A stretch of 64,000 bases of DNA from Virgibacillus salarius (GTDB lineage: Bacteria; Bacillota; Bacilli; Bacillales; Amphibacillaceae): contig NZ_BAAACY010000008.1 of the NCBI RefSeq assembly GCF_039521925.1, forward strand, positions 1 through 64,000. Direction: 5' to 3'. Every line of letters starts with the position of its first letter. The first letter of the stretch is position 1. Below the pieces are notes generated by a model. It was not told the DNA's origin. It ran no database searches and saw nothing but the letters and a program-made list of their open reading frames with translations. A program made the translations under genes and the position numbers. Shown in pieces: positions 34,701 to 41,550 of this stretch.

Positions 34701-36056
34701 CTAGACTTTTAACCTAAAGTCACGTGCATTCGATAGACATAAATAAATGAATTGGTCACAAGTATGGTCATCCTCTTTTATAACTTCTGGATTGTCACTG
34801 TTTATAGTTTCCTCTTTCCATGAGAATTTCTTATGTTCTTCAATGAAAATGTCATTACTATCCGCATGCTTCATTCCTGTAGGATACGGATTTTTAAGAT
34901 AATAAAAACGACCTTGTGCTAAAAGGTCGATAGGGTAGTCGATCATATCCACTTTCTTTTTCTTTGCTACAGGCTCTAAATGTTGTCGATAATCTTTATA
35001 ATATTGGTTCCTTAAAGCTCCCTCAGCACTATCAATGGTACGCTTCATTATCCTAGCACCACGCCAATATTCTTGTGTAGATGTTTTTGTTATAAATTCA
35101 TTTAAGTCTTTAGACAAATCGCTAGGCGCTTTTTTATTTGCTTTACCTGCTGGGCTGTAGTAGTAGGTATTCAACAGGATAACTTTCCCTTTAGCCGTCA
35201 ACCCGTAACAACCGTGAGTGGTAGCTGATTGAGAATGTCCACCATCTGTAGAATAATACAAAGCTATTATCCTATCATCTGAAGGTAACTCTTTTAATTC
35301 GTTAAACAGATTCATATTATATACGTTTGTTCCAAGTCCAACAGGCTCACCCAAGTAAATGTAACGGTAATAGTCATAATCATTCTGCCTGATACGTTCA
35401 ATGTCTGCTAACATCTGCTCTGTAACAAATCCTAGTTCGTCATCAAGATAACTAGATTGATGTACCAGGTACTCATCTTCTCCAACCATTCCATCTGCCC
35501 ATTCATTAATCCAGTGATATGGGTTTCTAGGTGGGTTGTAAGACCAGAAGAACTGAACAAACTTTGCTAATTCATGCTTTTGGCGCATAAATGTAACATT
35601 TGATTGATCGAAATCTTCTTGACTGCCAAACTCTGCTGCTTCTTCATACCAAACAGCAATAATATCCTCAATATCATTTGATTTTAACTTTTGAAAATCA
35701 TCTTGCCCATAAAAATAAAATGTAGATCCAGTTTTTTTATGCGTTATTTTAAATGGTGATACAGTAGGCTTAAAACGATTACTCATACCAAAGAGTTTTA
35801 TTGCCCATTGAATCTTGTTAAAAACAGAGTCACGAATTGTATTGCCAACTTTACGAATAACAACTACATTAGCTTTTTCACCCCTCAGGATGTACATAAG
35901 CATCATAAATACAAGTTTTAGAGCAATAACCGATGATTTAAAAGAGTTACGCCCACCTTTTAGAATGTTATAAGGTTTATTTGACGTCCATACGTCTTTA
36001 AAGTGTGGGTTAATGTTTTTCTGCACATTAAATACTATTCTTTTCTTACTCATCAT
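34701..36056 (-). CDS. Terminase large subunit (PBSX/Terminase_3)
   Basis: I start at the ATG at 36056, after GGAG, giving 451 residues. Walker A is GGRNSFKSS (about 34-42) and Walker B IIAVWYEEA; the nuclease domain follows with STDGGHSQSATTH as first metal site. It packages DNA into the prohead. It overlaps the small-subunit gene by a few bases. Confidence 0.92.
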   Translation of the reverse strand: MMSKKRIVFNVQKNINPHFKDVWTSNKPYNILKGGRNSFKSSVIALKLVFMMLMYILRGEKANVVVIRKVGNTIRDSVFNKIQWAIKLFGMSNRFKPTVSPFKITHKKTGSTFYFYGQDDFQKLKSNDIEDIIAVWYEEAAEFGSQEDFDQSNVTFMRQKHELAKFVQFFWSYNPPRNPYHWINEWADGMVGEDEYLVHQSSYLDDELGFVTEQMLADIERIRQNDYDYYRYIYLGEPVGLGTNVYNMNLFNELKELPSDDRIIALYYSTDGGHSQSATTHGCYGLTAKGKVILLNTYYYSPAGKANKKAPSDLSKDLNEFITKTSTQEYWRGARIMKRTIDSAEGALRNQYYKDYRQHLEPVAKKKKVDMIDYPIDLLAQGRFYYLKNPYPTGMKHADSNDIFIEEHKKFSWKEETINSDNPEVIKEDDHTCDQFIYLCLSNARDFRLKV

Positions 36057-36810
36057 TATCGCTCCACTCATCGACAATGACGATTTCTTCTAACTCTTCT
36101 TCTGTATGTTCTTTTGTTATTCGTTCTGATTCTGCTTTCGTTTTATCAATAGTAGCCCTTATTTTCTCTATTTCTAACAATCTATAATCATCGGCATGGG
36201 CCATTTCATAAAACTGTTTTAGCATGCTTCGCAATTCACCCATAGCACGACTTTGAGAATTTAAAAAATTCGCTTGTTTATCCCAAGCGAATTGTAATTC
36301 GTATTCTTCTTCAATTGGAACCTGCTTTACTTCCTCACCCATAGGAATGACCTCGTACTTTGATTTCTTTAGTTCCTTTGTCAAATCATCCTTGTTCTCT
36401 ACATGCATAATCTGTTGCGCTCTCACAATTTGAGCGAACTGCATCTTAATGTTCATCCAAAGGATATCTAATGGAGAAATACTATCAATATCATTCACTA
36501 TATCCAGCGTTTCTTCTGGTAGGTATTTAGCAAATAAACCGTGAGTGACAGCATTGCTATTGTTTTGCGGAGCGCCACCTTTATTGCCTAATGCGTTTTT
36601 ATTACCAGGTTGACCACCTTTTTTTGTGTGCACACTTTTTTCTTTGGGTGCACCCTTATTTCGTTCCCAACCATGCCTGCGTTTCCATGACTTTACTGTA
36701 TTAATTGATACTCCATGTTTAGCAGCAATGTCTTTATATTTCATGCCTTTTATATAATCTTTTTCAGCTAGTTTATGAGTTTCTGCCACTACATCATCAC
36801 CCACCCCCAT
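36046..36810 (-). CDS. Terminase small subunit (XtmA-like)
   Basis: The N-terminus holds a phage_terS helix-turn-helix (DYIKGMKYKDIAAKHGVSINTVKSWKRRHGWERN) followed by the glycine/asparagine-rich linker GGQPGNKNALGNKGGAPQNNSNAVTHG typical of PBSX TerS. It recognises the packaging site. The true start is uncertain: ATG 36810 or a GTG a few codons downstream. Confidence 0.87.
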   Translation of the reverse strand: MGVGDDVVAETHKLAEKDYIKGMKYKDIAAKHGVSINTVKSWKRRHGWERNKGAPKEKSVHTKKGGQPGNKNALGNKGGAPQNNSNAVTHGLFAKYLPEETLDIVNDIDSISPLDILWMNIKMQFAQIVRAQQIMHVENKDDLTKELKKSKYEVIPMGEEVKQVPIEEEYELQFAWDKQANFLNSQSRAMGELRSMLKQFYEMAHADDYRLLEIEKIRATIDKTKAESERITKEHTEEELEEIVIVDEWSDNDE

Positions 36811-36859
36811 ATATATTCGAGTTGTTTTGTAATATAAAAAAGCACCCATTAGGATGCTC

Positions 36860-37285
36860 TTATTGTTTTTGTTCTAATAATTTATAGATTTCTTCTATTT
36901 TCTTTTTGAGTGTATCTTCCCTATAATGATTAGTGTCTTTTTGATTATCGAATAGTAGAGTTTGCCCATCTTCGAGAAATATTTCTAACTGTAAGGCATG
37001 ACGGTCGGTCAATCTCAATTCATAAGATAAAATTCTACTATGTTGCCATATTTGTGTATTAATAGTTTTTGAAAATGATACTTTCGCTATCTTTGTTTTA
37101 GTGAAAAAATAAAAACATTCTAATCCTTTTTCTGTAAAAATTCCTTTCGGATAAAATACTTCATGATCTGTTATAAATGATGATTTTACAGTGTCATGAA
37201 AATAATCATCCACCAAGTTTTTATTAGTTTCAGAGAATTCTACTTGATGCAGATTATTCATTACCTCTACATAATCTAAACTCAT
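36860..37285 (-). CDS. Hypothetical protein preceding the terminase genes
   Basis: The ATG at 37285 follows GGGGGTG. The 141-residue protein contains no motif I can name; it ends with a lysine/glutamate helix (DTLKKKIEEIYKLLEQKQ). Its place between the structured leader and TerS makes it the first gene of the packaging operon. Confidence 0.65.
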   Translation of the reverse strand: MSLDYVEVMNNLHQVEFSETNKNLVDDYFHDTVKSSFITDHEVFYPKGIFTEKGLECFYFFTKTKIAKVSFSKTINTQIWQHSRILSYELRLTDRHALQLEIFLEDGQTLLFDNQKDTNHYREDTLKKKIEEIYKLLEQKQ

Positions 37286-37356
37286 TACAACACCCCCTTC
37301 CAACGATAAGTTTCGCCAAAAGAGGACTATTATCCTGCATAAATTGTCATTTCGTG

Positions 37357-37397
37357 TAAAAAAACAGCACCCAAGCCCTCGCTAAACTTGGATGCAC
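37357..37397 (-). terminator. Strong terminator in the leader of the packaging operon
   Basis: On the minus strand GCATCCAAG (37395-37387) pairs with CTTGGGTGC (37375-37367), one G-T wobble, and is followed by TTTTTTT. It lies about 70 bases before the first packaging gene, so the late genes need antitermination or an internal promoter. Confidence 0.85.
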
Positions 37398-37581
37398 CAT
37401 TTACATATCCTAGTACAATATATCGTAACCGATCACTCACTGACCCCAGGTAATCAATGAGCGTATAATCCGACAGGATTATTATTTCATGTCGTGCAAT
37501 GACAAACGACCGATACCTGAACGGACTATATATAGTGTTAGAACGGGAGATTGTTGCCTCACCGACCTCCCTTCCAGTTTA
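37398..37581 (-). ncRNA. Highly structured untranslated region, possible ncRNA
   Basis: This gap between the ArpU-like gene and the terminator holds a row of inverted repeats: CTCACTGA/TCAATGAG (37436-37461), ATAATCC/GGATTAT (37465-37482), ACTATATATAGT (37525-37536) and GGGAG/CTCCC (37545-37571). It ends at the strong terminator above. It may be a regulatory RNA, a packaging (cos/pac) region, or the leader of the late operon. No family recognised. Confidence 0.45.
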
Positions 37582-38040
37582 TCACGCTGAATTTTTATCC
37601 AACAAATCGAGCAAGAAGTGGCATTTTTGGCATATTTGGCACAGCATATCTTCTTTCATTGCTCTGATCTTATTTCTGTTTATTCCTAAATGATCTGCAA
37701 TAGAACGGTAGCTCATACCTTCCATCATGCAATCGAGAATAATTTGATGTTGTTCATCCTCTAGGTAATCTACCATTATTTCTATAGTCAAAACCTTTTC
37801 TTTATATTCCTTCCATCGGTTATACAACCTAGTTTCTCTAGCATCCATTTCATCAATTTCTTTAGGACTTTTAATATTTACATTTGGTTTAGGCATAGCA
37901 GCTTCAATTCCATATTGAGCTACTCCCACCGATTTTATGCTTATTCCCTTTACTCCCCACAAAATATCATGTAATCTGTCCATTTCCTTCTTTCTCCAAT
38001 GGTATTGATAAATTAGATTTTCTACTTGTTTTTTGTTCAT
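37582..38040 (-). CDS. ArpU-like phage late transcriptional regulator
   Basis: The 152-residue protein (ATG at 38040 after GTGGGGG) has the ArpU-type N-terminus QVENLIYQYHWRKKEMDRL, the middle segment EIDEMDARETRLYNRWKEYKEKVLTIEIMVDYLEDEQHQIILDCMMEGMSYRSIADHLGINRNKIRAMKED with a sigma-70 region-4-like helix-turn-helix. ArpU and related proteins sit at the border of early and late genes and are thought to activate late transcription. Confidence 0.82.
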   Translation of the reverse strand: MNKKQVENLIYQYHWRKKEMDRLHDILWGVKGISIKSVGVAQYGIEAAMPKPNVNIKSPKEIDEMDARETRLYNRWKEYKEKVLTIEIMVDYLEDEQHQIILDCMMEGMSYRSIADHLGINRNKIRAMKEDMLCQICQKCHFLLDLLDKNSA

Positions 38041-38152
38041 TAAACCCAGCCCCCACTTTGAATAATGATTGTACATAATCGCTCCGTTTTACAGGAGATA
38101 GTGCGCCCACTCGTTTATCTTTTCTGTATTCACTGACTTTCCATTGATACAT
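37967..38152 (-). CDS. Small basic protein overlapping the ArpU-like gene
   Basis: The ATG at 38152 overlaps the stop of the upstream membrane peptide gene (TAATG). The 61-residue product (MYQWKVSEYRKDKRVGALSPVKRSDYVQ...) overlaps the ArpU-like gene by 74 bases in another frame. The coupling suggests it is translated; function unknown. Confidence 0.45.
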   Translation of the reverse strand: MYQWKVSEYRKDKRVGALSPVKRSDYVQSLFKVGAGFNEQKTSRKSNLSIPLEKEGNGQIT

Positions 38153-38307
38153 TACAGCCACACCAAACTTGCGAAAAATAGAGCCAATGTAATTGCGAAT
38201 ACGAAAGCCATATTATCTTGTAATTTTTTATCTTCTTTCTCTCCGACTATTCCTAATAAGCTAACAACAATAATAATTAATCCAATAATTTGAAATGCTA
38301 ATATCAT
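38152..38307 (-). CDS. Small membrane protein
   Basis: The ATG at 38307 follows GGGAGG. The 51-residue product has two hydrophobic helices, ILAFQIIGLIIIVVSLLGIVG and AFVFAITLALFFASLVWL, joined by EKEDKKLQDN. Not recognised; it is the first gene after the early-operon terminator. Confidence 0.65.
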   Translation of the reverse strand: MILAFQIIGLIIIVVSLLGIVGEKEDKKLQDNMAFVFAITLALFFASLVWL

Positions 38308-38369
38308 ATTGATTCCTCCCACTCGGTTGCAAAAATCGATTAAATTTGTAAAATAGTTGCAACGATATA

Positions 38370-38418
38370 AAAAGGACACCAAACGCAGCTTAATGCTGTC
38401 ATTCAGTGCCCTGGTTGT
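38370..38418 (-). terminator. Terminator at the end of the early operon
   Basis: On the minus strand GGGCAC pairs with GTGTCC around an inner CAGC/GCTG stem, followed by TTTTTAT. It separates the early genes from the ArpU/late block. The direct repeat TTGCAAC occurs twice just beyond and may mark a promoter. Confidence 0.65.
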
Positions 38419-38430
38419 TCCAGTAGCTTG

Positions 38431-38655
38431 TTATTTAATTTTATGTCTTTCTGCTTTAAACAATAATTCCATTTGATTTCTATCAGCTTTAATCCATTCG
38501 CCATAAGAAAATCCGCAATCAAGACACTGATAATCCATATACCAATAACCCTCTTTGCTATTTATTCCTTGGCTACAACAACTTCTTACGACTTTCCCAT
38601 TGTGACTACAAAACAATTGTTTGATTCTAGCTTTAAAACTTACATGCAATTTCAT
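38431..38655 (-). CDS. Small zinc-ribbon-like phage protein
   Basis: The ATG at 38655 follows GAGGGG. The 74-residue protein has paired metal-binding residues (LFCSHNGKVVRSCC and DYQCLDCGFSYGEW), suggesting a zinc ribbon. Role unknown; last gene of the early operon. Confidence 0.65.
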   Translation of the reverse strand: MKLHVSFKARIKQLFCSHNGKVVRSCCSQGINSKEGYWYMDYQCLDCGFSYGEWIKADRNQMELLFKAERHKIK

Positions 38656-38668
38656 TTTATTAAGCCCC

Positions 38669-38833
38669 TCACTTAGTATACTTAACCTCATACCTACCAA
38701 GCTTGCCATCTTGCCACTTCTGAATAACCTCACCAAACCCCGTTGGAGGCTTATCCATTTTTTCTAGTTTCCCTTGAACAACTCGATAGACTGCATCCTC
38801 ATTCAAATCCACAGTTGCTTTTGATTCTTTCAT
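38669..38833 (-). CDS. Small hypothetical phage protein
   Basis: A 54-residue frame with ATG at 38833 and GGGGGTTAGG upstream. The product (KATVDLNEDAVYRVVQGKLEKM...GFGEVIQKWQDGKLGRYEVKYTK) is unrecognised but has no rival frame in the gap. Confidence 0.65.
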   Translation of the reverse strand: MKESKATVDLNEDAVYRVVQGKLEKMDKPPTGFGEVIQKWQDGKLGRYEVKYTK

Positions 38834-38940
38834 GACCTAACCCCCACTTTTTAAAATAGAGCCAATCTGAGCGTTTCTATTAATTAAATGAGTAAAACTA
38901 TTAACCTGTTATAAAAACGCCCAAAATCGACACGTACGTT

Positions 38941-39294
38941 CTAAATTTGATGTAATTCAACCTTTATTCTTGGATTATCTTTATCAACTTCAAAATGATG
39001 ATTGATATTCCCGATCTGTTTCCAACCGTCATTCTTAATGATTTTTGCTTTAACAAGCCCATCTAGTATAAATTTTGTTCCAGCAGCTATATTGTCTTTA
39101 TCCTTTCGCATATCTTTGCAATACCAGGTAATATCAACATCGGTTCGCTCTAACTTAGGAAGCTTTCTAGCATGCAACATGACTAATGCTGTATAATCCT
39201 TTTTCATGTTTGCATAAGCGATTGGATGTGATTTACTAGCTTTTATGATTTCGTTCAGTGTTGGCAATGTGCCAGGTATCGTAAATTCAAGCAT
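38941..39294 (-). CDS. RusA-family Holliday junction resolvase
   Basis: The 117-residue protein has the RusA pattern: FTIPGTLPTLNEIIKASKSHP at the start and the metal-binding core MRKDKDNIAAGTKFILDGLVKAKIIKNDGW with conserved aspartates. RusA cuts four-way junctions during phage recombination or packaging. The ATG at 39294 overlaps the upstream stop. Confidence 0.92.
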   Translation of the reverse strand: MLEFTIPGTLPTLNEIIKASKSHPIAYANMKKDYTALVMLHARKLPKLERTDVDITWYCKDMRKDKDNIAAGTKFILDGLVKAKIIKNDGWKQIGNINHHFEVDKDNPRIKVELHQI

Positions 39295-39658
39295 TTTCAA
39301 TCAACCAATTTCCGTTAAATAATTCTTCCCAGCTGAACCGACCAAAGTATGACAAAGGATCTGTTCCTTTTAATTCAAGTTGAGATCCATCTGCTGGATC
39401 AATAAAATATACCTGTTTGCCATCATTTCTTCTCGCATTCATGGCTTCATCAAATGTTACATAGTTCGGTTCAATCCTCCACAATGCATTAAGAATTTTA
39501 GGTTCCATTGCTACTATGCCTTGCGGATAATCCACATATTCTAAATTTCCATTTAAAGCTTTAGTTATTTTTATATTTGAATCTTGACTAATGGCGATCT
39601 CTCTAACTTTTAAGCTATTCATCATTTCACCAGCAGTAAGCCATGTTTCTTCACTCAT
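39287..39658 (-). CDS. Hypothetical phage protein
   Basis: The ATG at 39658 follows GAGGGGG. The 123-residue protein (TWLTAGEMMNSLKVREIAIS...YFGRFSWEELFNGNWLIE) belongs to a type often seen beside RusA in Bacillus prophages but without known role. Confidence 0.65.
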   Translation of the reverse strand: MSEETWLTAGEMMNSLKVREIAISQDSNIKITKALNGNLEYVDYPQGIVAMEPKILNALWRIEPNYVTFDEAMNARRNDGKQVYFIDPADGSQLELKGTDPLSYFGRFSWEELFNGNWLIENA

Positions 39659-39671
39659 GTTTATTACCCCC

Positions 39672-39818
39672 TCAACCATTCCAGATAGGTTTTATATTGT
39701 GTTCTTTGCAGTATTCGTAATAATCACCTTGCATCGCATCTGCTAAACCGTACATTTCAGCGAAGATAGGATTCCATTCGTCATCATGTTCTTTTTTATA
39801 CCATTCTGTGAAGGTCAT
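39672..39818 (-). CDS. Small acidic phage protein
   Basis: A 48-residue frame (MTFTEWYKKEHDDEWNPIFAEMYGLADAMQGDYYEYCKEHNIKP) fills the gap after the dUTPase gene. The ribosome binding site is weak and overlaps the upstream stop region. Function unknown. Confidence 0.6.
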   Translation of the reverse strand: MTFTEWYKKEHDDEWNPIFAEMYGLADAMQGDYYEYCKEHNIKPIWNG

Positions 39819-39820
39819 AA

Positions 39821-40414
39821 TTAATACCCATTTGCTTGCCTTTCATGGTTCACTTTGTTTTTATCTAGATAGGCTTGTTCTATTTGCTCCCAGGTGAATC
39901 CTAAATGTTCTTCACCTAAACCTACAAAACACTCAAATACGTTGTTAAATGCTTCTTCAATATCTTGTAATGTAATTGTTGCAGGTAAATTTACATCTAA
40001 ATAGTAATGTATTGCAGATACGTAAGAAAATAATTCATTGAATGTTTCTATTGGTGTCGCCCCTGTCAAATCATCTTCAACAATTATGTTTTCCGGTTTT
40101 ATTCCTAATTCCAACCCAATCGACAATATAAAGTGGAGACAATCTACGTATTCTTCTAGTAGTGGGTTTTGTCTTACCCAGTGATTTCCCCCTTGATCTA
40201 CAGGACGATATTCTAAATAGTCATCTTCTCCTCTTGGTCGTTGATCACTACTCCAAAACTTAAACCCTCTCCAATTTTGTGCCAACTCCCCAAGTTCAAC
40301 TTGGAGAGCTAATATTTTTTTAGGTAATAAATCCTCATTTTTTAAGTTTGGGAATCTTTCTAATATGTGATTATCTAACTCTTTTTGCATGTTGAACAAT
40401 TTTTCTAAGTTCAC
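39821..40414 (-). CDS. Dimeric dUTPase (dUTPase_2/MazG-like fold)
   Basis: I start at the GTG at 40414, eight bases after GGAGG, because the resulting N-terminus NLEKLFNMQKELD matches that of the truncated homologue upstream. The 197-residue protein has the metal-binding motif ILALQVELGELAQNWRGFKFWS and the second EEYVDCLHFILSIGLELG motif of all-helical dUTPases. It converts dUTP to dUMP. Its 5' end overlaps the nuclease gene by 44 bases. See the homing-cassette finding. Confidence 0.92.
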   Translation of the reverse strand: MNLEKLFNMQKELDNHILERFPNLKNEDLLPKKILALQVELGELAQNWRGFKFWSSDQRPRGEDDYLEYRPVDQGGNHWVRQNPLLEEYVDCLHFILSIGLELGIKPENIIVEDDLTGATPIETFNELFSYVSAIHYYLDVNLPATITLQDIEEAFNNVFECFVGLGEEHLGFTWEQIEQAYLDKNKVNHERQANGY

Positions 40415-41138
40415 TTTCATCGACCTCCAATTTGTATTTATCCCATTTAGATTCACTGCCAAAAGTAAATGAAACAGTCACACCTTTTATTTCTTCTTTT
40501 GGTACTAATAAAAATTCAATCGGAAAATTATTATCATCAAGTGCTATCAAAAGATAATGTGAACAATTTTGATTTTTGGCTGTAAATGAATATTGTATTT
40601 TTCCGTTTGGTCTAAACCTTCTATTTGATGTTTTTACATCAATTTTTAACCCCTTCCAATCTATGTCATAGGGATAGTGTGTGGTTATCTCATTCATATC
40701 TTTTGAACCTTCAAATAATCCAAGAGCTATCCTTTCTCCATACCTACCAATCCCAACTTCTAAATCTAATGGTTTATTATCATGAGAAAATTTAAATTCT
40801 TTTAATGCGCTAAGTTTGTCTATAACAGTTCTAGTTGAACAGTTATACTTTTTCGCAATTTTATTAACACTTTTCAATTCTTCATAATCCTTTAATACAT
40901 TTGACCAATCCGTTATAGATAATGATGTATCTATTCCCCTCTTTTTTAACTGATGATATACAGCTTGAAGCGAGCAACCGTATTTTCTTGCAACTAATTC
41001 AAGAGTTCCGAGTTCTTGATAATCAACTTCTAAACTAGACCAATCAAAACGATTTTTAGCTTTATTTGGATTATGACCCTTAGCCCATATGCTTTTCTTA
41101 CCTATTTCTTTTCCGCAACCACATTTACAATAATTCAT
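40371..41138 (-). CDS. Putative PD-(D/E)XK homing endonuclease
   Basis: The 255-residue protein has an N-terminal CxCxCG zinc-finger-like motif (NYCKCGCGKEI...WAKGHN), two repeated helix-turn-helix units (WSSLEVDYQELGTLELVARKYGCS and WSNVLKDYEELKSVNKIAKKYNCS), and a C-terminal nuclease-like core with GRYGERIALGLF (E135), YPYDIDWKG (D158/D160) and KIDVKTS (D167, K169). This order is typical of phage homing endonucleases. It is flanked by split dUTPase sequences and has its own regulated promoter. A restriction endonuclease partnered with the nearby methylase is a weaker alternative. Confidence 0.7.
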   Translation of the reverse strand: MNYCKCGCGKEIGKKSIWAKGHNPNKAKNRFDWSSLEVDYQELGTLELVARKYGCSLQAVYHQLKKRGIDTSLSITDWSNVLKDYEELKSVNKIAKKYNCSTRTVIDKLSALKEFKFSHDNKPLDLEVGIGRYGERIALGLFEGSKDMNEITTHYPYDIDWKGLKIDVKTSNRRFRPNGKIQYSFTAKNQNCSHYLLIALDDNNFPIEFLLVPKEEIKGVTVSFTFGSESKWDKYKLEVDESELRKIVQHAKRVR

Positions 41139-41152
41139 ATTTTCACCTCTAA

Positions 41153-41225
41153 AGTTATATATCTTATATAACTAATTATACCAAATATACGTTCCCTTGT
41201 CTATATAAGTTATATAACTTATAAT
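41153..41225. promoter_or_regulatory. Divergent promoters and two operators of the homing cassette
   Basis: Rightward: TTGTCT (41197-41202), 17 bases, TATAAT (41220-41225). Leftward: TAGACA (41198-41203), 17 bases, TATAAT (41175-41180). The two -35 boxes overlap. A perfect 20-bp palindrome (41204-41223, core AGTTATATAACT) fills the rightward spacer, and a near-perfect one with arms AGTTATATA/TATATAACT (41153-41173) lies just after the leftward -10. These are probable sites for the ribbon-helix-helix protein. Confidence 0.75.
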
Positions 41226-41246
41226 ATTAAACAAGAGGTGATATTA

Positions 41247-41399
41247 ATGGCTATTGATAAAGAAAAAAATACGCAAATTCTTGTAACATTCTCAAATGAA
41301 GATGTAGAAAAAATTGAAAAGTATTGGCATGATAATAAAATTAAAAATCGCAGTGAGACTATTAGAGAATTAGTGAGAAAAGGTTTAGAGAGCAAATAA
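41247..41399 (+). CDS. Ribbon-helix-helix (CopG/Arc-like) repressor
   Basis: The 50-residue product (NTQILVTFSNEDVEKIEKYWHDNKIKNRSETIRELVRKGLESK) has the RHH pattern: a short strand (QILVTF) then two helices with NRSETIRELV. It runs opposite to the phage early genes, with AGAGGTGA upstream and a GAGAGC/GCTCTC hairpin over its stop. It most likely represses itself and the divergent nuclease gene. Too small for the main listing of frames but well supported. Confidence 0.8.
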   Translation: MAIDKEKNTQILVTFSNEDVEKIEKYWHDNKIKNRSETIRELVRKGLESK

Positions 41400-41406
41400 G
41401 CTCTCT

Positions 41407-41550
41407 TTACCATTCATTAGCTAACTCTCCTAATTCAACTTGTAAAGCTAGTATCTTTTTATCTAGCAAGTCCTGTCCTTCCAGACCTTTTTCTCTTTCT
41501 ATCCTTGTATCTAATTCCTTTTGAATGGGGAATAATTTATCTAAGTTCAT
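41407..41550 (-). pseudogene. Truncated dUTPase 5' fragment
   Basis: The frame gives NLDKLFPIQKELD ... LLDKKILALQVELGELANEW and then stops. It corresponds to the first 47 residues of the intact dUTPase at 39821-40414 but is clearly diverged from it. It ends exactly before the conserved RGFKFW. The ATG overlaps the methylase stop (ATGA), as expected for the original dUTPase start. Confidence 0.85.
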
